From: Symbiodinium natans
Taxonomy: Eukaryota > Sar > Dinophyceae > Suessiales > Symbiodiniaceae
Direction of reading: 5' to 3'
Length of the DNA stretch: 64,000 bases
Assembly: GCA_905221605.1 (NCBI GenBank)
Contig: CAJNDS010000376.1
Coordinates: 1-64,000 of the forward strand
Each line of letters opens with the position of its first letter. Within the stretch, counting starts at the first letter, position 1. Positions 11,501-19,861 of the stretch are shown here, one piece after another. Made by a program: the position numbers and the translations under genes. The notes below the pieces were generated by a model. It was not told where the DNA came from, did not search any database, and worked only from the letters and a program-made list of their open reading frames with translations.

Positions 11501-14500
11501 TAGCTCACTCGAACCGTCTTGGCTCCCCTGAACTTTTCTAGATGTCGTTTAGAACCGCCAACTTTAGCCTGCGCAGAACATCCGAATGGAAGCGTCCTAG
11601 TCCTTTGGACTATCTCCTCGTGCAACCTGTCTATCGCTGTGGTACTGTTGTTGCTGTCAAAGTTCCACAAGTTGAAACTGCGTGCAGCGTACAGCAAACA
11701 AGTCTGCCACAACATCCCACCTAAAGGTAACTGCCAAGCAGCGCCACCTTCTTCAGCAGGTCGTCGACGCTTTATCTCCGCCTCTAGGTCGAGCCATATC
11801 GACCAAAATCCCTGCTTCATCGCAGAGACCTGTCTTTCCACAGCACCTTTAGACTGCGGACGGTATCCTGGCACAACATCTACAATCGTAGGGTTCTCGC
11901 GCCTCTGCGCCGCAACCCTCTCGCACATGGATATCAGACCCTGTTCGTTATCGCACCGGAACGTTAAGGTCTTTTGGTGCAATCCAATTTCGCGGATAAA
12001 CCGATCGATGTTGAATAACAAGTTCGGGTCGTGTAGTTCCATGGCGGGAATAGACATTGAGTACCGGGACGCGACATGTACAAGAAGAAGAACCCTCAGT
12101 TTCCCAAAATAATAGAAATCGACCCCAATGGTTTGATTCTCCTTCTGTAGCTGCCTCTTCAGTCTCCTGGCCGGGACTTTGCCTTTGCTAGAGCAGCAGC
12201 TTTCGCAGTTCACATCATAGGGAAAATGACCTCGGGACCGATGTACCTGGAGTGCATGGCTTCGCAAAGGAATCCTTTCTTCAATCTCCTCTCCTTTTGG
12301 AATTGGGGGTTCAGGAGGTTGTTCCGGGTTTTGTGGGGAACGATTCGGTTGGTTTGAGGAAGACGACGGTTCAACATCATCACGATCCAGGATCAAGGGA
12401 TCAGAGCCTGTGCCACTTCCTGGAAGGGGCAGCCCTCTGAGCATCCGCAGATGCTCAGTCACTGGCTGCTTTAAGCCTCCTTCCGGCACTTTCTCATCAT
12501 TTCCCTTCAACACACAGCATGCCACGTCAAGACACCATGCCAAAACATGCCAAACATGCCGCACACAAGCCAACAACTTTAAGGTTTTGGGCTTTCCCTT
12601 AGTTGGGGCTTTCGGGATTTTTCTACCAACCAGCAAGATCCGTTCTACGCAAACACGTTTGAAGCATTTTCGGGTGCGAATACGAATCCAACATCCTCCT
12701 TTTCGGGGCTTTATTCTACTCATCTCAGGTGCTCTCTTGGAGCCTCTCTGACAAACCTTTTCGAGCAATTTCCAAAGACCCGAAACAACGACCCCAACCA
12801 AGGCACTGAAGATCAGGATGATGAACACCATCGCGACGTCGATGACTAATCCTGGAATTTTAGCGGACCGCCTGGCGTGAAGGAGGAAAGGGGTTCTTTC
12901 TCCTCGGGGCTTTGAACCTCCAATGTCTCCTAGGGGTCCTACAACTAGATGCCTTTTAACTTCTGGGGCCTCAAGGCTCATGTTTCCAAGCCAAAATGTT
13001 TCCATGCCACAGCAAGTCAAACATGCCAAGCTCAAGCAACAACATGTCACAGTTTCATGCCAATCAAAATCACCTACTTGCTCGTGTCTCCGAGCCGGTT
13101 CTCTTTTTGCTTGTCGGGGCGCAAAACAACGATGCGGCGCAACGGAAGAACATTGCCTCATTTTCGCTTTTAGCGAAGAGCGGCCTCGGCCTCGTTTATC
13201 GCGGCCCTTGCATCGCTGACTACATCCGAGTGTCGCAGCCTCCGTGGGCTTCTTGAACGACCGCGATCCGATACCTCCGTGGGCACAGGTGACATTGGCG
13301 ATGAAGGTTCCACTGGTGTGTTGAGGAGGTCCCACACCGAATAGTTCCCCTCTCCGCTCAAAGGACGTGGAGGCCTTTGAGGCATTTTGAACCGAGGAAC
13401 TGGTGGAGGTAGAGGTGGTGCCATGGATTCCGCGGGTGATGGTGGCTCCATTTGCACCAAAGATCCTGATGGTGAAGGCGGCTCTGGTGGCACCATTGCC
13501 GGTGAAGGTGGTTCCGCCGGCCTTTGTGTACCCCCATGAGTCGAAGGGGCATTCACCATTCGGCCTTCCAGGTAGATCTTCGGAGATGGCGCCAAATCTC
13601 CACCACGGAGTTCTTCGAGCACCTTCTGCACGTACCACCCCAATTCGTTGTATTCCTTGAGGATGGATGCATCGGATTCCTCTTCCTCTTCCGAGGTAGG
13701 ATCTCCTTCTTCGATCTGTGGGGGCGCAGGTCGCGCCTTTGGGCGTTGAGCACGCTTTGCTCGACGATCTTCGGCCATCTTGTGAAATTCGAGGGCCCTG
13801 CTTCGAAGCTGTCGACCCAGAAGATCCCAACAAACATCCACGTGCCAGGCTTGCAATCCATCTGGTGGCTCCAAAAGCGTAGCCTCGATGTCGTAGTACT
13901 GATGGCTGTGAATGCTGTGCAAACGAAGCACTCGTGCTGCTCGAAGTAAGTACTTGTAAATGAGCGTATGCACGTTGGAATTTGGCCGAACATGGGGGTG
14001 AAAGGAGGTACCAGAGGTAATCGAGGAGGAAACCTCGTCGAGGGCCTTGCTGACCATCTCCTCCGTCACCCCGAATCCTCGAACACTTTCGGCTTCGTTG
14101 AGCTCGTCCAAAATCTTGTAATGGGCATCCAAGAGCTCTGTCGTGAGGATCTCCACCTCCGCAAATCGTTTTGGACCAAAGTATCTCTCCATCTCCTTGG
14201 GCTCCTGAAGGATGTAGCACCGTTCCGGGGGTATGATTCCATGGGCCCACGCACACGAATTCATCGAAACGTATCCAGGGCAAACCGGGACACATTCGAT
14301 TTGGTCCGGTTCCAAATCCATTGCAGGCAAAACCCCACCTGTGCTGTACTTGGAGATGTAGTCGGGGTCGTTGGCCACCCTGCTGAGCATATTGATCGGG
14401 TGCCCTAAGCAGTCCCGACACAAAGGGATAGGTTCGCCCACCTTGTGGTGACTCTCCCACACCTCGTACTGCCCAGCATCCGCGTAGATGGCGGCCTCGC

Positions 14501-16746
14501 ACTTCAGGAACAACTCTTTTCGAGTCGGCCCAGTGGTCCAAGTACCCCAGGACTCGGTCTCCAGGGGCTTGTAACTTGGAGGAGGCTCCGTCCCCGCCTC
14601 CACAGAGACAGAGACATCGCACAACATTCGTCGTGCCCTTGTGATGGCCTCGTCCATCAAAGCCCTCTGTTCCTCCAGCGACAACGGAGAAGCATCCGAT
14701 TCGCTTTCCTCTTCGAAGCCTTCTTCCTCGTTGTCTGGAACCATACGAGCAACTTGATGAGCATCGAGGACTACCGGTGGCTCCTCGCTCCGAGGCTCGT
14801 CGTCGGTGGCAGCATGAGCAACCACTGGGGCATTTAAAGCCCTTCTTTGTTCCTCCTCTGCAGCTGCCATCCGCTCCACCTCTTCGGCCTGATTCTCGGC
14901 CTCGCGCAACTCTTCTTGGCAAAATTCTTCCGTTGGAGAGCGTGCTGGCGTCGGGCTTTCCGCAAAGCGCCTTGGAGCGCTGGATTGCCCCCCGAGAGGC
15001 CCCATAGCAAGATGCGCACCCATTCAAAATACTTACAGGAACAGGCGCGGTCTCGAGATCAAACCGTCCAAAACAGGCGTGCGCCGAAAAGGCGCTTCTC
15101 AAATCATCCTTAAAACTCAAGCTTCCAAAACCCCATGCCGCAACACATGCCAATAAACATGCCACAAAACATGCCACAAAACATGTCAAAACATGCCAAG
15201 GGGGCCTTTCAACAGGCTTCCTAATGAGTTTAGGGGTTCGTTTGGGCTGTTCTTTGGGCATTTCTTTGGGCATTTCGGGCAATTTAAGGGTGTTCTCGGG
15301 CACTTCCGGGGTGCTTTTGGTGCATTCTTGAGGCACTTCAGGGACCACTTTCGGGGATACTTCGGCTCTAAGCCCTCGCAACAAGAAAGCAAACGGAGTC
15401 TCAAGCAAAGCATGCCGGCAATCACCGCTCTCTCTTCCTTGTGGCTTCTCAACTTCCGCCTTCTTTCCTCCTATCGTCGCTTTCTTGAGGATGCTCGGTC
15501 CTGGCTGGGGCTTAACAACAGAGTCCTGCAGGCAGGTAATCGCGTCTATTTCCATGTCCGAGCCCGAAGGCTGGCGTGGAGAACGACCTTTATTCGCTTT
15601 CGGGCGGCGACCCCCGCTCAAAGCCCACCAAGCCCGATTAGCGGATACGAGTTTCACGTTGCGTTTGCCTTTGTACAACCTAGACCCGGTCTTGTAGAGA
15701 TACATTCTCCACCCTTTCTCCACCGCCGCCCAGGGACTAATGGCGTTAAACGTAACTTCCGCAACGAGAACCTCCGTCAAAAGAAGGCTACAATCACCGA
15801 AGACGACCTCTAAGTCGACGACGCCTGATACGGGAATCTTCCCCCCTGAAGCGTTGTACAGAGTGACCTCTCTCTCATGAGTCTTCACCACCCTGAATCC
15901 GCTGAGGTGTTCCGAGGAAACCACGTGACACGTGGCTCCAGAATCCACTAACCAGACGTCCCTCGGTTCTAGCTGGAAGCTGGCGCAGATGCGCTCTACA
16001 TCCCCTGCAGTCAACGAATTGCTAACAGGTCCCAATCGTTGCTTGTCGAGTGAAAAACCTACCCTACGCTCAGACGACTCAGAAAGGCTCAGTTCAGGAC
16101 TTCGCTGGGCAAAGCGCATCGCCATCACACTCTGTGTTGGCTCTGCTTCCGCTTCGGACTCTGGTTCTCCCATAGCCCGGGCGCGGTTCTTCTTCTTCTT
16201 CTGCTTCTTTCCTTTGCCCTTTCCTTCGCCCTTCTTTCCTTTTGCACCCTTGTCCCCCTTGGAGGTGGGCTTTCCTTTCGGCGTTGGAGAGCGAGAAGCT
16301 CCCTTCGGAGTGGGGGATCTCTGTCCTTTGGGGCCTCCGGTGCCCTTTCCACTCTTCGACTCTCCCTTGCCGCCTTTGCCGCCCTTTTCTCCAGCCTCAC
16401 GCTGTCGTACCCAACAATCCTTTGCCACATGACCATGCTTGCCGCAATGGTCGCAAAGCTTGTTGTCCATTCCACGATTGGCTGCAGTCGGCACGTCGCA
16501 CATCCTCAGCTGTTCTTCGAAGTATTTGAGGCTCTTCGTGAGCTCACTCCAGCTGTTGGCGTTGCCGTGCAGCGCCACGTACTGCCTTGCCGGATGCGAA
16601 ACGGCCTGCAGCAGGATGGAACAGCGATCCGCTTCGGAGAGCTTCAACTCGGGGAAGTTGCTCAACTTGATCTCCGCCTTGGCGATTTCGTCCTCCAAGT
16701 GTCTGATGATGTCCATGGGCTTCTTGAGCCCCCTAACACTGGGCAT
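8560..16746 (-). CDS. Copia gag-pol polyprotein with methyltransferase-like C-terminus
   Basis: This 2728-codon frame carries the rest of Gag and all of Pol. The listed Met is not a likely start, because the frame continues gag after a +1 shift. Visible order: zinc knuckle C98-X2-C101-X4-H106-X4-C111; Lys/Gly-rich tail; aspartic protease DSGA (D268); an H...H...CESC integrase zinc region (about residue 1495); integrase core starting GVDFYYFG, with a second Asp in CDNEQG; reverse transcriptase with YVDD (near 10395); RNase H with SSAEAEL; and an extension of about 300 residues after ADALTKSP. The extension has LELCCEESS, GVTRE, a CSSG loop and HEWP, resembling a Rossmann SAM methyltransferase. 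Between about 15023 and 13170 this frame looks non-biological, because another ORF occupies that stretch. Confidence 0.85.
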   Translation of the reverse strand: MPSVRGLKKPMDIIRHLEDEIAKAEIKLSNFPELKLSEADRCSILLQAVSHPARQYVALHGNANSWSELTKSLKYFEEQLRMCDVPTAANRGMDNKLCDHCGKHGHVAKDCWVRQREAGEKGGKGGKGESKSGKGTGGPKGQRSPTPKGASRSPTPKGKPTSKGDKGAKGKKGEGKGKGKKQKKKKNRARAMGEPESEAEAEPTQSVMAMRFAQRSPELSLSESSERRVGFSLDKQRLGPVSNSLTAGDVERICASFQLEPRDVWLVDSGATCHVVSSEHLSGFRVVKTHEREVTLYNASGGKIPVSGVVDLEVVFGDCSLLLTEVLVAEVTFNAISPWAAVEKGWRMYLYKTGSRLYKGKRNVKLVSANRAWWALSGGRRPKANKGRSPRQPSGSDMEIDAITCLQDSVVKPQPGPSILKKATIGGKKAEVEKPQGRESGDCRHALLETPFAFLLRGLRAEVSPKVVPEVPQECTKSTPEVPENTLKLPEMPKEMPKEQPKRTPKLIRKPVERPPWHVLTCFVACFVACLLACVAAWGFGSLSFKDDLRSAFSAHACFGRFDLETAPVPVSILNGCASCYGASRGAIQRSKALCGKPDASTLSNGRILPRRVARGRESGRRGGADGSCRGGTKKGFKCPSGCSCCHRRRASERGATGSPRCSSSCSYGSRQRGRRLRRGKRIGCFSVVAGGTEGFDGRGHHKGTTNVVRCLCLCGGGDGASSKLQAPGDRVLGYLDHWADSKRVVPEVRGRHLRGCWAVRGVGESPQGGRTYPFVSGLLRAPDQYAQQGGQRPRLHLQVQHRWGFACNGFGTGPNRMCPGLPWIRFDEFVCVGPWNHTPGTVLHPSGAQGDGEILWSKTICGGGDPHDRALGCPLQDFGRAQRSRKCSRIRGDGGDGQQGPRRGFLLDYLWYLLSPPCSAKFQRAYAHLQVLTSSSTSASFAQHSQPSVLRHRGYAFGATRWIASLARGCLLGSSGSTASKQGPRISQDGRRSSSKACSTPKGATCAPTDRRRRSYLGRGRGIRCIHPQGIQRIGVVRAEGARRTPWWRFGAISEDLPGRPNGECPFDSWGYTKAGGTTFTGNGATRAAFTIRIFGANGATITRGIHGTTSTSTSSSVQNASKASTSFERRGELFGVGPPQHTSGTFIANVTCAHGGIGSRSFKKPTEAATLGCSQRCKGRDKRGRGRSSLKAKMRQCSSVAPHRCFAPRQAKREPARRHEQVGDFDWHETVTCCCLSLACLTCCGMETFWLGNMSLEAPEVKRHLVVGPLGDIGGSKPRGERTPFLLHARRSAKIPGLVIDVAMVFIILIFSALVGVVVSGLWKLLEKVCQRGSKRAPEMSRIKPRKGGCWIRIRTRKCFKRVCVERILLVGRKIPKAPTKGKPKTLKLLACVRHVWHVLAWCLDVACCVLKGNDEKVPEGGLKQPVTEHLRMLRGLPLPGSGTGSDPLILDRDDVEPSSSSNQPNRSPQNPEQPPEPPIPKGEEIEERIPLRSHALQVHRSRGHFPYDVNCESCCSSKGKVPARRLKRQLQKENQTIGVDFYYFGKLRVLLLVHVASRYSMSIPAMELHDPNLLFNIDRFIREIGLHQKTLTFRCDNEQGLISMCERVAAQRRENPTIVDVVPGYRPQSKGAVERQVSAMKQGFWSIWLDLEAEIKRRRPAEEGGAAWQLPLGGMLWQTCLLYAARSFNLWNFDSNNSTTAIDRLHEEIVQRTRTLPFGCSAQAKVGGSKRHLEKFRGAKTVRVSYLGPVHPRGGGVYGTVIGGDGEIEVFPACRGIFERDEPTYDSPTLELLAKANPLVLDTQDPEKPLLFEPPPESIVPKEEEIEAPEDEEMLPDYVPDYEPTEVGSEGHEGVAGGDLPEPDMEDMEIDWLTDHYLQKLGEGPDCRAVSNQAASSFELKFGGSRICCQVPQQAVSETSGELLDPKLLYLSMKLELEESESFNVGEVVSEREAYRLAKESGRRVLSSRWVNTVKKPGLYRSRLVVRDFAAMGGTTLAEGIYSPTTSLEGLRLLLSVLCRKGSVLSCDVSVAFMHAAIARPEFVQLPSNIGNAKTGEKVFLKLFRAMNGLRSAPLSWYKELSAYLGNQGFQQILDPTIFRKKTKNGLVIVLFYVDDLLIWAENTAEARKVYEDLKKRYKLKQTGELLEGKPGEVSFLGRRIFRRKPGEPCVYFGLDAKYLRSCCEEYGITKVAPKLPPLERRYADLLKKGQDTPLTPEAHERYRRTLGRLAWASLSRPDLQYVCGFLGRHQSAPNEAAEACMRDVLRWVSGLPHKVQVFPSRRELLAPDEDRESVSCFVDASWGLNSVSGGIVTWNDCCLKTFSRKQTTVALSSAEAELAALTEIAREGLYISLLVQTMVEGMPSDSEEGRYQLHAYGDSESALSIAQMSTLLRKVRHIELRAAFLQQLVAKERLTLEYIPGKLNPADALTKSPTAENLVSLCEAAGLIIEPESWSSISEENVKEVRNEPNITEEVSSNAVRSSPLEVPSSWMEAATALARGTVSLVVLELCCEESSAIAKACAREKGIAYFGVTREINLLSKNTFLVLEEVLRVLKQGKVRVFAHLSTLCSSGCPLRYLRFRKRRGLELWRKTLKIHKSCWRLIGKLFGPYSSNEGLLLTHEWPERSSLWKETVFLEVSKSIGLTQGCLVDRCCFEKREKTWKRWWFASNSAACVWELSSYVCAGNHEHSKSASLKESGTYPEELGKALVRIGKKILKQEERKD
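12518..12562. repeat. ACATGCCA word cluster downstream of the nested ORF
   Basis: The plus strand shows agcatgccac, caccatgcc, aaaacatgcc and aaacatgcc in close succession. This is the same word as the cluster at 15128-15199, on the other side of the nested ORF. Confidence 0.45.
13170..15023 (-). CDS. 617-codon ORF nested out of frame inside pol
   Basis: This ORF lies between protease and integrase of the Copia element, in a different frame from pol. Its composition is that of a real protein: a Glu/Ala-rich N-terminus (residues 20-110, acidic and probably helical), a central globular-looking region (about 130-420) with Cys/Trp/Tyr residues including CRDCLGHP and CVPVCPGY, then a Pro/Ser-rich tail. 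I do not recognise a family. Its ATG lies 8 bases inside a perfect splice donor GTAAGT (15036-15031), so it may be expressed from, or removed with, an intron. The pol frame stays open across its whole length. Alternatives are an accessory or envelope-like ORF or a captured host gene. Confidence 0.65.
   Translation of the reverse strand: MGAHLAMGPLGGQSSAPRRFAESPTPARSPTEEFCQEELREAENQAEEVERMAAAEEEQRRALNAPVVAHAATDDEPRSEEPPVVLDAHQVARMVPDNEEEGFEEESESDASPLSLEEQRALMDEAITRARRMLCDVSVSVEAGTEPPPSYKPLETESWGTWTTGPTRKELFLKCEAAIYADAGQYEVWESHHKVGEPIPLCRDCLGHPINMLSRVANDPDYISKYSTGGVLPAMDLEPDQIECVPVCPGYVSMNSCAWAHGIIPPERCYILQEPKEMERYFGPKRFAEVEILTTELLDAHYKILDELNEAESVRGFGVTEEMVSKALDEVSSSITSGTSFHPHVRPNSNVHTLIYKYLLRAARVLRLHSIHSHQYYDIEATLLEPPDGLQAWHVDVCWDLLGRQLRSRALEFHKMAEDRRAKRAQRPKARPAPPQIEEGDPTSEEEEESDASILKEYNELGWYVQKVLEELRGGDLAPSPKIYLEGRMVNAPSTHGGTQRPAEPPSPAMVPPEPPSPSGSLVQMEPPSPAESMAPPLPPPVPRFKMPQRPPRPLSGEGNYSVWDLLNTPVEPSSPMSPVPTEVSDRGRSRSPRRLRHSDVVSDARAAINEAEAALR
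15128..15199. repeat. ACATGCCA decamer cluster upstream of the nested ORF
   Basis: Four to six near-tandem copies of (A)AAACATGCCA with a period near 11 bp occur here. Similar words cluster at 12518-12562 and 12995-13060, downstream of the nested ORF, and at 18160-18260 in the LTR. In the pol frame they encode Cys/Ala/Phe-rich hydrophobic segments. Confidence 0.55.
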
Positions 16747-17719
16747 GCAACTTCATGCAACCGTCTCTCACGTAGACGGCTTCCATTCGAGACACAATGG
16801 AGTAGTTGAGGTGCAGGGTGCGAACTGCCTCGTAGCCGGTAGCAGACATGCTCTGCCTTTTGCTACAGCTTCGAAGCAACTCCAAACCACGCTCCCACTT
16901 CGCCAAGCTCTGGGAAAGCAGGTAAAACAACTTCGCTGACCGAGCTGCGGTGTCAGGAGGCAAACGGTCCTGTCGGATCTCGTCCTTGACACTGATGCAG
17001 AGTCGAAGCTCGTTCACGTAGGCCTCGTCTTCCAACCATGAACTCATCGTCTCCAGGAAGCCGTGCCAAGCCTCGATCTCTCGCATTCTGTCTCTACCCA
17101 TCTCTTGGTGGGCTATGACAGGCAGCTGTGGAAGGTACTTGTCGGCACGGTTGGAAACGTATCCACCAGATGAACTTCCAGTATCTTTAGGACTTGAAGA
17201 AGGAAAGGAACCTCCTGTGGACGAAGTCGCAGCGAGGAACGGGTCACTCGGTACAGATGCCTTCGCGGCTTCCGCCTTGGCTTTAGCCTCAGCAGCTGCA
17301 AGTTCGGCATCGTTCCTCCTCTTCTCTTCGCTGTCCATGCGACGAAGCATGGTTGCCACAAGCTGTTGGTTTTGTTCCAACTGCTTCCGGTACTGGTCCA
17401 TCATCGCTTCCTGCTGTCTCTGCTGCTGCTGCATTACTCGCAGCATCTCAACCACCAAACTTTCGCCAACAGCACCACCACCTGGAGCGGTGACTGGCTG
17501 TGAACTCGTCGCTGGCGTTGAGGTAGGAACTCCTTGAGTTCCAAAGGCAGCAAAGGGGTTCGGTTGCTGTCCTACCGGAGTCTCACCGGTTCCAAACAGC
17601 AAGGCTTCCTCTTCGGGAGTGTTGTCAGGAACTGGGACTTGCTCAGGGGGCAACGCCCCATGCACTGGAGAACCCTGTGGGCTTCCATGCACACTTCCGC
17701 CTTGCTCTGGAGTCGCCAT
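16733..17719 (-). pseudogene. Copia gag, N-terminal part, ends at a frameshift
   Basis: This is the 328-codon N-terminal part of the structural Gag protein, which forms the cytoplasmic particle around the element RNA. It begins 42 bases after the primer-binding site. The first 90 residues are rich in Pro, Gly and Gln. Next is a Gln-rich, probably coiled segment (about 90-150) around QQQQRQQEAMMDQYRKQ, then the conserved helical Gag region. It stops at TAG after ...GCMKLHAQC, while the homologous continuation (SVRGLKKPMDIIRHLEDE) lies in the +1 frame of the next ORF. The switch must occur within about 20 bases (16733-16752). It may be a disabling indel or a programmed +1 shift; nothing in the sequence decides. 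Confidence 0.8.
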
Positions 17720-17761
17720 GGCGTGGAGGTACTTAACACAGGCGCTGGAGTCACTCTCAGT

Positions 17762-17773
17762 GCTCCGCTACCA
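17762..17773 (-). other. Primer-binding site, initiator-Met-like tRNA
   Basis: On the minus strand this reads TGGTAGCGGAGC directly after the LTR terminus. It would pair with a tRNA 3' end of GCTCCGCTACCA, as expected for eukaryotic initiator methionine tRNA. The identical 12-mer follows the 5' LTR of the plus-strand element at 27785. Confidence 0.75.
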
Positions 17774-18337
17774 TGTGACAAGCAGAGCTCGCGCAGCAGT
17801 CTCTTTTCCACTTTGCACTTGAGCCAAACACCAAAGTGTTCAGCAAGCTTCAGTTCTTGCAGCAAGCTCTCTCCGGGTTGCTGCAAGAGCGAAGGGTTCC
17901 AAAAAGCTACGAATTCCATCTCAACTTTGTTCTACAAAGGAGGTAAAGCAAAAGAACAATGCAACTGCTTTGGTCTACACCTCGGGGACTTCAGATCACT
18001 TCCGAACAGCAAAACAGCGAAGCTTCAGAGTCCACTCTGCACTCCTACGAAGTGGCGGGGACACGGAGTGAGTTGCAGCAAGACAGAACCTCAGAGTTCT
18101 GACACGCACTTCTTTCACCACTGCTCTCATGCAGTTCCAAGTGCTTCAAAACTCATCCTAGGCCATGCCAACAAGACAAGACATGCGTCGCAGTCAACCT
18201 AAACATGCTTTAGGGACTTTGGGCAAAACCAAACATGCTCATGCCAAGTCCTGCAGCAGAAAACTCTCATGCTTCTCCCTGTACAGTAAAACACCACATG
18301 GCACCAACTGGGCAAACACTACAGGTGAATTTTCACA
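17774..18337 (-). repeat. 5' LTR of the minus-strand Copia element
   Basis: The boundaries are inferred. Read on the minus strand the segment starts TGTGAAAATTCACC and ends TTGTCACA, so it has TG...CA termini with a short terminal inverted repeat TGTGA/TCACA. It is followed with no gap by a tRNA primer-binding site. The same start (TGTGAAAAATTCACC) directly follows a polypurine tract at 8523. The body cannot be confirmed by a second copy, because the 3' LTR is missing. It contains several ACATGC(C) words (18160-18260). Confidence 0.65.
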
Positions 18338-18989
18338 AAGTTCCAAGAAGTCATGCACGACCAGCGAGAAAGACCACCATAGCTGCAGAAGGTAACATTG
18401 ACCTGTGGGTATGCAATTGTCCGTCTCCGGGAAACCCAAGACCAGCCCCAGCTGCTTGTCCAGGTTCTAGCACATCTGCAACAGCAAAGAAGAGATGCTG
18501 AGCACCTGCCAGCAGTGCGTCGGAACGGCACTCCAACATGGCGCTATGTTGGCTTTGGCTAAATGCTACATCGCCCAAATGGCATCCTGAACAGTCATGC
18601 AAGCCGCGGGACTTAAGGCCATTTTGGGTCCAGCCATCAATCTTCCGCTCACGGGTCTTGTATGCCTGCCGATACTTGGAGCTTGCCTTTTTGATTTGAG
18701 GAGACGGGTTCCTTATGCCGCTAACCCAATTTGCAGCATCTACTCGCGAGACCGATACCCCGTACAATCAGGGTGCAGATTGGGTTTGCCCCACGAAGGC
18801 ATATCTCCTTGTCTTTTCTCCACGGTCCGGCGCTATTCTGTTAGCAGTGCTGCTGGTCGCGTGCCGGCGAAAACAGATCAGCCGGAACTGTATTGAGGCC
18901 GTATGTTTTTGCTCCAAAAGCTCCGTCACATGGTGGTAATTCGGTCGGGATCCTTCCGCCGGTTGCCTGTGATCCAATCATGACATCAT
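18338..18989. other. Flank of the Copia element, no gene recognised
   Basis: No coding frame in this stretch is convincing. One segment (18618-18627) contains GCCATTTTGG, ten bases shared with the core of the dinoflagellate spliced leader, followed by GTCCAG where the leader has CTCAAG. Otherwise nothing is seen. Confidence 0.4.
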
Positions 18990-19450
18990 CTATTGCAAGT
19001 GAAGTGATTAAAATGAACTGGTATGCGTCCCAAAGGCCCTTCTTAATCCACATTTCTTGCCTTTTTCTTCTCTATCTTTATTCATTACATCTCAACCCTT
19101 CTAAGATGGAAAGATAATAGTAATGAAGGCATGAATGTAGTGAATTGAAAACGAGCACAATGATTAATCTTTGGAGCGCTGAGTCACTTCATATTAACAT
19201 TGTAGCGCTCACATCCTTGTTATCTTCGTGCTACCTTTTGGTCATTGAATGCATGATCCCACGCTGAATCATAAATTCATTCGCTTCATCACATTGTTCG
19301 TCTGTTAAGGAATTCATTAACTTGGCAATGTACGAATTTCATGTGTGCACGCGTCTTATAATGAATGGGCGTGCGTTAATATAATATTGTTCCGTAAATC
19401 CCTTCCCTTTCACTTGCATTTTGTTCATATTATCATGCGCGTACCTTGTT
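18990..19450. other. AT-rich stem-loop island (small)
   Basis: This block is much richer in A and T than its flanks and carries words such as gtagtgaatt, aatgaatg and ttaatataatattg. A perfect 7-bp inverted repeat, GAGCGCT (19174-19180) and AGCGCTC (19204-19210), encloses an AT-rich loop. Composition and motifs match the larger island at 58740-59930. No coding frame is seen. Confidence 0.55.
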
Positions 19451-19861
19451 CTTGTCCCGGATGTTTTTCATGTAACGGAGGATTACAAGGGATCGAGCAG
19501 AAGATGTTTCAGGATGCTTTTTCATTCTCACAGAGGAGAATCTGTTGCAGTTGCACGGGAGTTGTCATTCCGTTGTCAAGAATATCTCGTGGAAATTGCG
19601 TGGCCCCTCAAAGGCGACGGCAGCTGGACCGGCGGAGATCGTGATCACCCGCAGGCACTGTGGCCGTAAAAACTGAATACGGGCAAAAACTGGCCGTGCC
19701 CTTCCCGTTTTCGTTGTGTTTCCAGCCAAAAGGAGTCCAGTAAGGGGACTCTGCTTGGGATCTTTTGTGCTGGACGTGGGTGGAGCAGGGTTGGCCAAGC
19801 TTCAAGCGCGTCGAATGAGCCAGAATGGTGTTGGAGCCCGGTGCCCACACCCTTCAACCTG
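19451..19861. other. Spacer, no gene recognised
   Basis: Composition returns to the window average. Only short overlapping frames on both strands are present, none with recognisable motifs. Confidence 0.4.

Larger units (their letters stand above)
8509..18337 (-). mobile_element. Ty1/Copia-type LTR retrotransposon, 3' LTR truncated
   Basis: The element reads right to left: 5' LTR (18337-17774), primer-binding site (17773-17762), gag (17719 onward), then gag-pol to 8560. Polyprotein order is gag, zinc knuckle, protease, integrase, reverse transcriptase, RNase H, which is the Copia order. After the pol stop come about 25 bp, a G-rich polypurine tract (8533-8524) and 15 bp that match the start of the 5' LTR. 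Satellite sequence follows, so the 3' LTR is nearly absent. The gag frame is broken by +1, while the 2728-codon pol frame is open. I read it as a recently active but now defective copy. The outer ends rest on short matches. Confidence 0.85.

Noticed and set aside
11519-12112. Plus-strand ORFs across 8500-17500
   Set aside because: They are antisense to the Copia polyprotein and carry no independent motifs.
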